Of a stretch of DNA of 64,000 bases, positions 48,201 through 54,200 are shown piece by piece. Within the stretch, counting starts at the first letter, position 1. Each line of letters starts with the position of its first letter. A model generated the notes under the pieces. The model did no database searches. It was not told the origin of the DNA and saw only the letters and a list, made by a program, of their open reading frames with translations. The position numbers and the translations under genes were made by a program. The stretch covers positions 2,624,001-2,688,000 of the forward strand of contig NZ_CP019704.1 in NCBI RefSeq assembly GCF_002005425.1. Direction: 5' to 3'. This stretch comes from Polaribacter sp. BM10. GTDB lineage: Bacteria; Bacteroidota; Bacteroidia; Flavobacteriales; Flavobacteriaceae.

Positions 48201-51200
48201 GGTATTTCTGACTTAGTTGAAGCAGGTGGAGTTGATGCAGATGGAGACGGTAAAGTAGATAACTTTACAGACACTAATAATGATGGTTTAGATGATACAA
48301 TCGCTAATAGTCCATTACCAGTATTAGATTCAGACGGCGACGGAGTTCCAAATTACAAAGATTTAGACTCAGATGCAGACGGAATTATAGATAACATCGA
48401 AGCGCAAAATCCATTAACGTATGTAGCTCCTTCAGGTGTAGATACAGATAAAGATGGTATCGATGATACTTACGATTTAGACTGTGCGCCTTGTGGTTCT
48501 ATAACAGGATCTCCTGTAAATAATCTAGAAAATGCAGATTCAGATGCATTGCCAAATTATTTAGATTTAGATTCAGATAATGACGGAATTGTAGATAACA
48601 TCGAATGGCAAACTACAGTGGGTTACATTGCACCAGGAGCAGATTCTGATGGCAATGGTTTAGCAGATGTTTATGAAACTGCACCAGGATCTGGTAACCC
48701 AATTAGATTCCCATTAAATACAGATGGTATAGATCCGCCAGATTATACAGATGTAGATTCAGATGGCGACGGTGTTCTTGATACGGTTGAAGCTTATGAT
48801 ACAGATGGAGATAATGTTGCAGACAATGGAAATGTATTTTCAGGAGTAGATTCAGATGGAGATGGTTTAGATGATGCTTTTGATTTAAACACTGGCGGCT
48901 TAACAGATCCAGATGCAGCATCAAATAATAATCAAGATGTTACATTATTCCCTAACGATCAAGATCCAGGAACAGCAGAAGTAGATTTTAGAGATAAAAT
49001 TACTTTCGGAGTATTAGTTGATACAGACGGTGATGGTATTACAGATGATATAGATATAGATGATGATAACGATGGAATTGTAGATGTAGTAGAATCATTA
49101 GGTTTTATTCCTTCATCATCAGCAAACGATCCTAGATGTATATTACCTAACGTAAGTTTCCAAAATCCAACTTATGTAGCAGGAACAGGTGCTTCTGGTT
49201 CGGGTTCTATAGGAGCTAAATATCGTTTCGAAAATGTTGTAGATGTTACAGGTTTTGGTGGAACAGGAGGTATTTTAGATGCAATTGTAGAAATTACAGA
49301 TATTAAAGGAGGAGCATCATTAATATCTATAGATAATTCTACTACAGGTAATCCAGATGCTTGGCAACCAGAATACACAGTGCCAACACCAACAGGTAAT
49401 AAAGCAGAAATGGCTTTTAGAGTAATTCTTGTAAACGATAACACTAATACACTTTATAATATTAGTAGATTTAGTGGGTCTATTTATGATATTGACGGAG
49501 CAAACGCAAGAGAATCTGTGATACTTTCTAGACCAGGTTTATATGCAGTAGATAATGAAACTTTATTAACTGTTACAGACAACCCTGCAACAGGTTTAGT
49601 AACTTTTGAAGGACCAGATGATACTTATGCAGGTGTAGACACATCACCAAGAATAGCAGCATATTTTGGTTATTATAATACTTCTGCTTTTGATATTAGA
49701 TTCTCTGCAGAGTTATTATCAACATCATCAAATACAAACTTAGGTTCTGTGTTGTTCTCTGGTTGTGCTATAAACGGATTGTTTGAAGGAAATACAGCTT
49801 CAAGCTCTCCATCACAAACAAACGGAACTTCAGAAAACTCAGGTCCCGGAACATTCCCATTATTTACAGTAAATGATGGTATTGATAGTGACGGAGATGG
49901 AATATCAGATGATAAAGATATTGATTCAGATAATGATGGAATTCCAGATAACGTAGAAGCGCAAACTACAGCAGGTTACATCAAGCCAATTTCTGCAACA
50001 GCAGATGCAGATATGGATGGTTTAATAGATGCTTACGATAATAATGCTGTAATAAGCGGTTTAATACCTGTAGATACAGAAGGTGATTTTAATCCAGATT
50101 ATTTAGATTTAGATTCAGATAATGATGGTTTAAGTGATACAGAAGAAGCCGGTTTTGTTAAGGCAACTGTTAATAATGATTCTGATGCAGATGGTTTATT
50201 AGATAGTTATGATGACAATAATACAGCAGGCGCATTATTTGATGTAAATGATGATCAAGATAACGGTGCAATAGATTTACCAGACCTTGATAATACATCT
50301 ACACCAGAAGTAGATTACAGAGAAATTAAAGATAATGATAATGATGGTGTGCCAGATAGCGTAGATTTAGATGATGATAATGACGGAATTCCAGATTCAG
50401 TAGAACAAAACGGAGATCCATTAAGAGATACAGATAAAGATGGTATTCCAGATTCTCTTGATTTAGATTCAGACGGTGACGGTATTAGCGATTTAATAGA
50501 ATCAGGGTTTGGGCAAGTAGATTTAGACAACGATGGTAGAATTGATGGTGCAGAAACAAATTCTGGTGCAAACGGATTATTTGATGCAATAGAAGATGGT
50601 GTAGAAAGTGGTACAACAATCAATAATCCGCAAGATTCAGATAAAGATGGAGTTTTAGATTTCCAAGATATAGATGACGATAATGATGGTATTAATACTC
50701 TAGAAGAAGATGTTGTTAGTATTAACGGAGATCCAACAGATGACGATTCTGACAATGATGGGATACCTAATTATTTAGACGAAGATGACGATAATGATGG
50801 AGTTTTAACTAAGGATGAAGACAACAATAATAATGGTAACTTTAATGATGATGATGATAATAATGATGGAACACCAGATTATTTAGATTCTTTAGATACA
50901 GATAATGACGGAATACCAGATAGTGAAGATTTAGATGATGATAACGATGGTAATCCAGATTCATCAGATCCAAATCCACTAGTACCAGGTGTAAGTCCAG
51001 AAACATTAACAGTTGTAGAAGGTTTATCAGGTGTTGTAAATGTATTGGCAAACGATGATTATTTACCAGGAACTAATACAACATTAACAGATGCTGGAAC
51101 AGGAACTGCTACAGGCGTTGTAAGTTTTGATCCATTAACCGGAGAGGTGACTTATACACCAGCGGTAGGAGAAGAAGGAACAACAGTAACAGTAGATTAT

Positions 51201-54200
51201 ACAGTTTGTAATACAGCTGTAAATCCATCAGTATGTAAAACGACAGCAGTTACAATTACAGTTCAACCAGATAATGATAATGATGGCGATCCAGATGTTA
51301 CAGATTTAGATGATGATAACGATGGTAATCCAGATTCATCAGATCCAAATCCATTAGTGCCTTCTGTAAGTCCAGAAACATTAACGGTTGTAGAAGGTTT
51401 ATCAGGCGTTGTAAATGTATTAGCAAATGATGATTATTTATCAGGTGCAAATACAACAATAACAGATGCAGGAACAGGAACTGCTACAGGCGTTGTAAGT
51501 TTTGATCCACTAACCGGAGAGATGACTTATACACCAGGGGTAGGAGAAGAAGGAACAACAGTAACAGTAGATTATACAGTTTGTAATACAGCAGTTAATC
51601 CATCAGTATGTAGAACAGAAACAGTAACAATTACAGTTCAATCAGATAATGATAATGATGGTGATCCAGATGTTACAGATTTAGATGATGATAATGATGG
51701 TAATCCAGATTCATCAGATCCAAATCCATTAGTTCCAACCGTAAGTTCAGATGTGTTAACGGTTGTAGAAGGTTTATCAAATGTTGTAAATGTATTGGCA
51801 AACGATGATTATTTACCAGGAACTAATACAACATTAACAGATGCTGGAACAGGAACTGCTACAGGCGTTGTAAGTTTTGATCCGTTAACCGGAGAGATGA
51901 CTTATACACCAGCCGTAGGAGAAGAAGGAACAACGGTAACAGTAGATTATACAGTTTGTAATACAGCAGTTAATCCATCAGTATGTAGAACAGAAACGGT
52001 AACAATTACAGTTCAATCGGATAATGATAATGATGGCGATCCAGATGTTACAGATTTAGATGATGATAACGATGGTAATCCAGATTCATCAGATCCAAAT
52101 CCACTGGTTCCAACAGTAGGTTCAGATGTGTTAACGGTTGTAGAAGGTTTATCAAATGTTGTAAATTTATTAGCAAACGATGATTATTTACCAGGAACTA
52201 ATACGACATTAACAGATGCCGGAACAGGAACTGCTACAGGCGTTGTAAGTTTTGATCCGTTAACCGGAGAGATGACTTATACACCAGCGGTAGGAGAAGA
52301 AGGAACAACAGTAACAGTAGATTATACAGTTTGTAATACAGCAGTTAATCCATCAGTATGTAGAACAGAAACGGTAACAATTACAGTTCAATCAGATAAT
52401 GATAATGATGGCGATCCAGATGTTACAGATTTAGATGATGATAACGATGGTAATCCAGATTCATCAGATCCAAATCCACTGGTTCCAACAGTAGGTTCAG
52501 ATGTGTTAACGGTTGTAGAAGGTTTATCAAATGTTGTAAATTTATTAGCAAACGATGATTATTTACCAGGAACTAATACGACATTAACAGATGCCGGAAC
52601 AGGAACTGCTACAGGCGTTGTAAGTTTTGATCCGTTAACCGGAGAGATGACTTATATACCAGCCGTAGGAGAAGAAGGAACAACGGTAACAGTAGATTAT
52701 ACAGTTTGTAATACAGCTGTAAATCCATCAGTATGTAGAACAGAAACGGTAACAATTACAGTTCAATCAGATAATGATAATGATGGCGATCCAGATGTTA
52801 CAGATTTAGATGATGATAATGATGGTAATCCAGATTCATCAGATCCAAATCCACTGGTTCCAACCGTAAGTTCAGATGTCTTAATAGTAACTATTAATAC
52901 ACCAGGTGTTGTAAATGTATTAGCAAATGATGATTACTTACCAGGAACTAATACGACATTAACAGATGCCGGAACAGGAACGGCTACAGGTGTTGTAAGT
53001 TTTGATCCATTAACCGGAGAGATGACTTATATACCAGCCGTAGGAGAAGAAGGAACAACAGTAACAGTAGATTATACAGTTTGTAATACAGCTGTAAGTC
53101 CATCAGTATGTAAAACAGAAACGGTAACAATTACGGTAGAAGGTGATACAGATGGAGATGGAATTCCTAATAACATTGATTTAGACGATGATAATGATGG
53201 TATACCAGATTCAGTAGAACAAAATGGTAATCCATTAAGAGATACAGATAATGACGGTATTCCAGATCATTTAGATCTAGATTCAGACGGTGACGGTGTA
53301 AACGATGTTGTAGAAGCTGGTAATGGAGCTTTAGATGCTGATAATGATGGTGTAATAGACGGTGCAGATACTGGTTCTGGTTCTAATGGATTATTCGACG
53401 GAGTTGAGGTAACGCCAGAAAGCGGAACTATAGATTATACACTTATTGATACAGATAAAGATGGTAAACCAGACTTTCAAGATACAGATGATGATGGTGA
53501 TGGAGTTGATACAATAGATGAAGATGTTGTTTCTGTTAACGGAGATCCAACAGATGATGATACTGATAAAGACGGTATACCAAATTACTTAGATACAGAT
53601 GACGATGGAGATGGTATTGATACTTCGGATGAAGATGTAGCTTTAATCAATGGAGACCCAACAGATGATGATACCGATAAAGATGGTATACCAAATTATC
53701 TAGATACCGATGATGATGGCGATGGTATTGAAACTATAGATGAAGATAATAACGGAGATTCTAACTTAAACAATGATGATGATGATTTAGACGGAATTCC
53801 AGATTATTTAGATGCAGATGACACCGACGGAGACGGCGTACCAGATAGTGTAGATTTAGATGATGATAATGATGGTATTCCAGATTTTATCGAAAACGGA
53901 GGTGATAATAGTTTAGATACAGATAATGATGGTATTCCAGATCATTTAGATTTAGATTCAGACGGAGATGGTTTAACAGATATAGAAGAATCTGGTTCTG
54001 GTGCAGCAGATGCTAATAATGACGGAGTTATAGATGGTTCTGAAACAGGTTCTGGAATGAACGGATTATTTAACAATTTAGAAACGTTTGATGATAGTGG
54101 TATTTTAAGTTATGTTGTTAGAAATACGGATTCAGATGATAAAAAAGATTTCCAAGATATTGATGATGATAACGACGGAATATTAACTATCGATGAATAC

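Noticed and set aside
31724..51051. Many minus-strand frames of 60-146 codons across the giant adhesin
   Set aside because: They are antisense shadows created by the repetitive, stop-poor coding strand; identical shadows recur with each repeat and none has an upstream promoter or sensible protein.
50928..53142. Regular 375-bp repeats as a CRISPR array
   Set aside because: The repeats are long, contiguous, in frame and translated into a domain; there are no short repeats with unique spacers and no cas genes.
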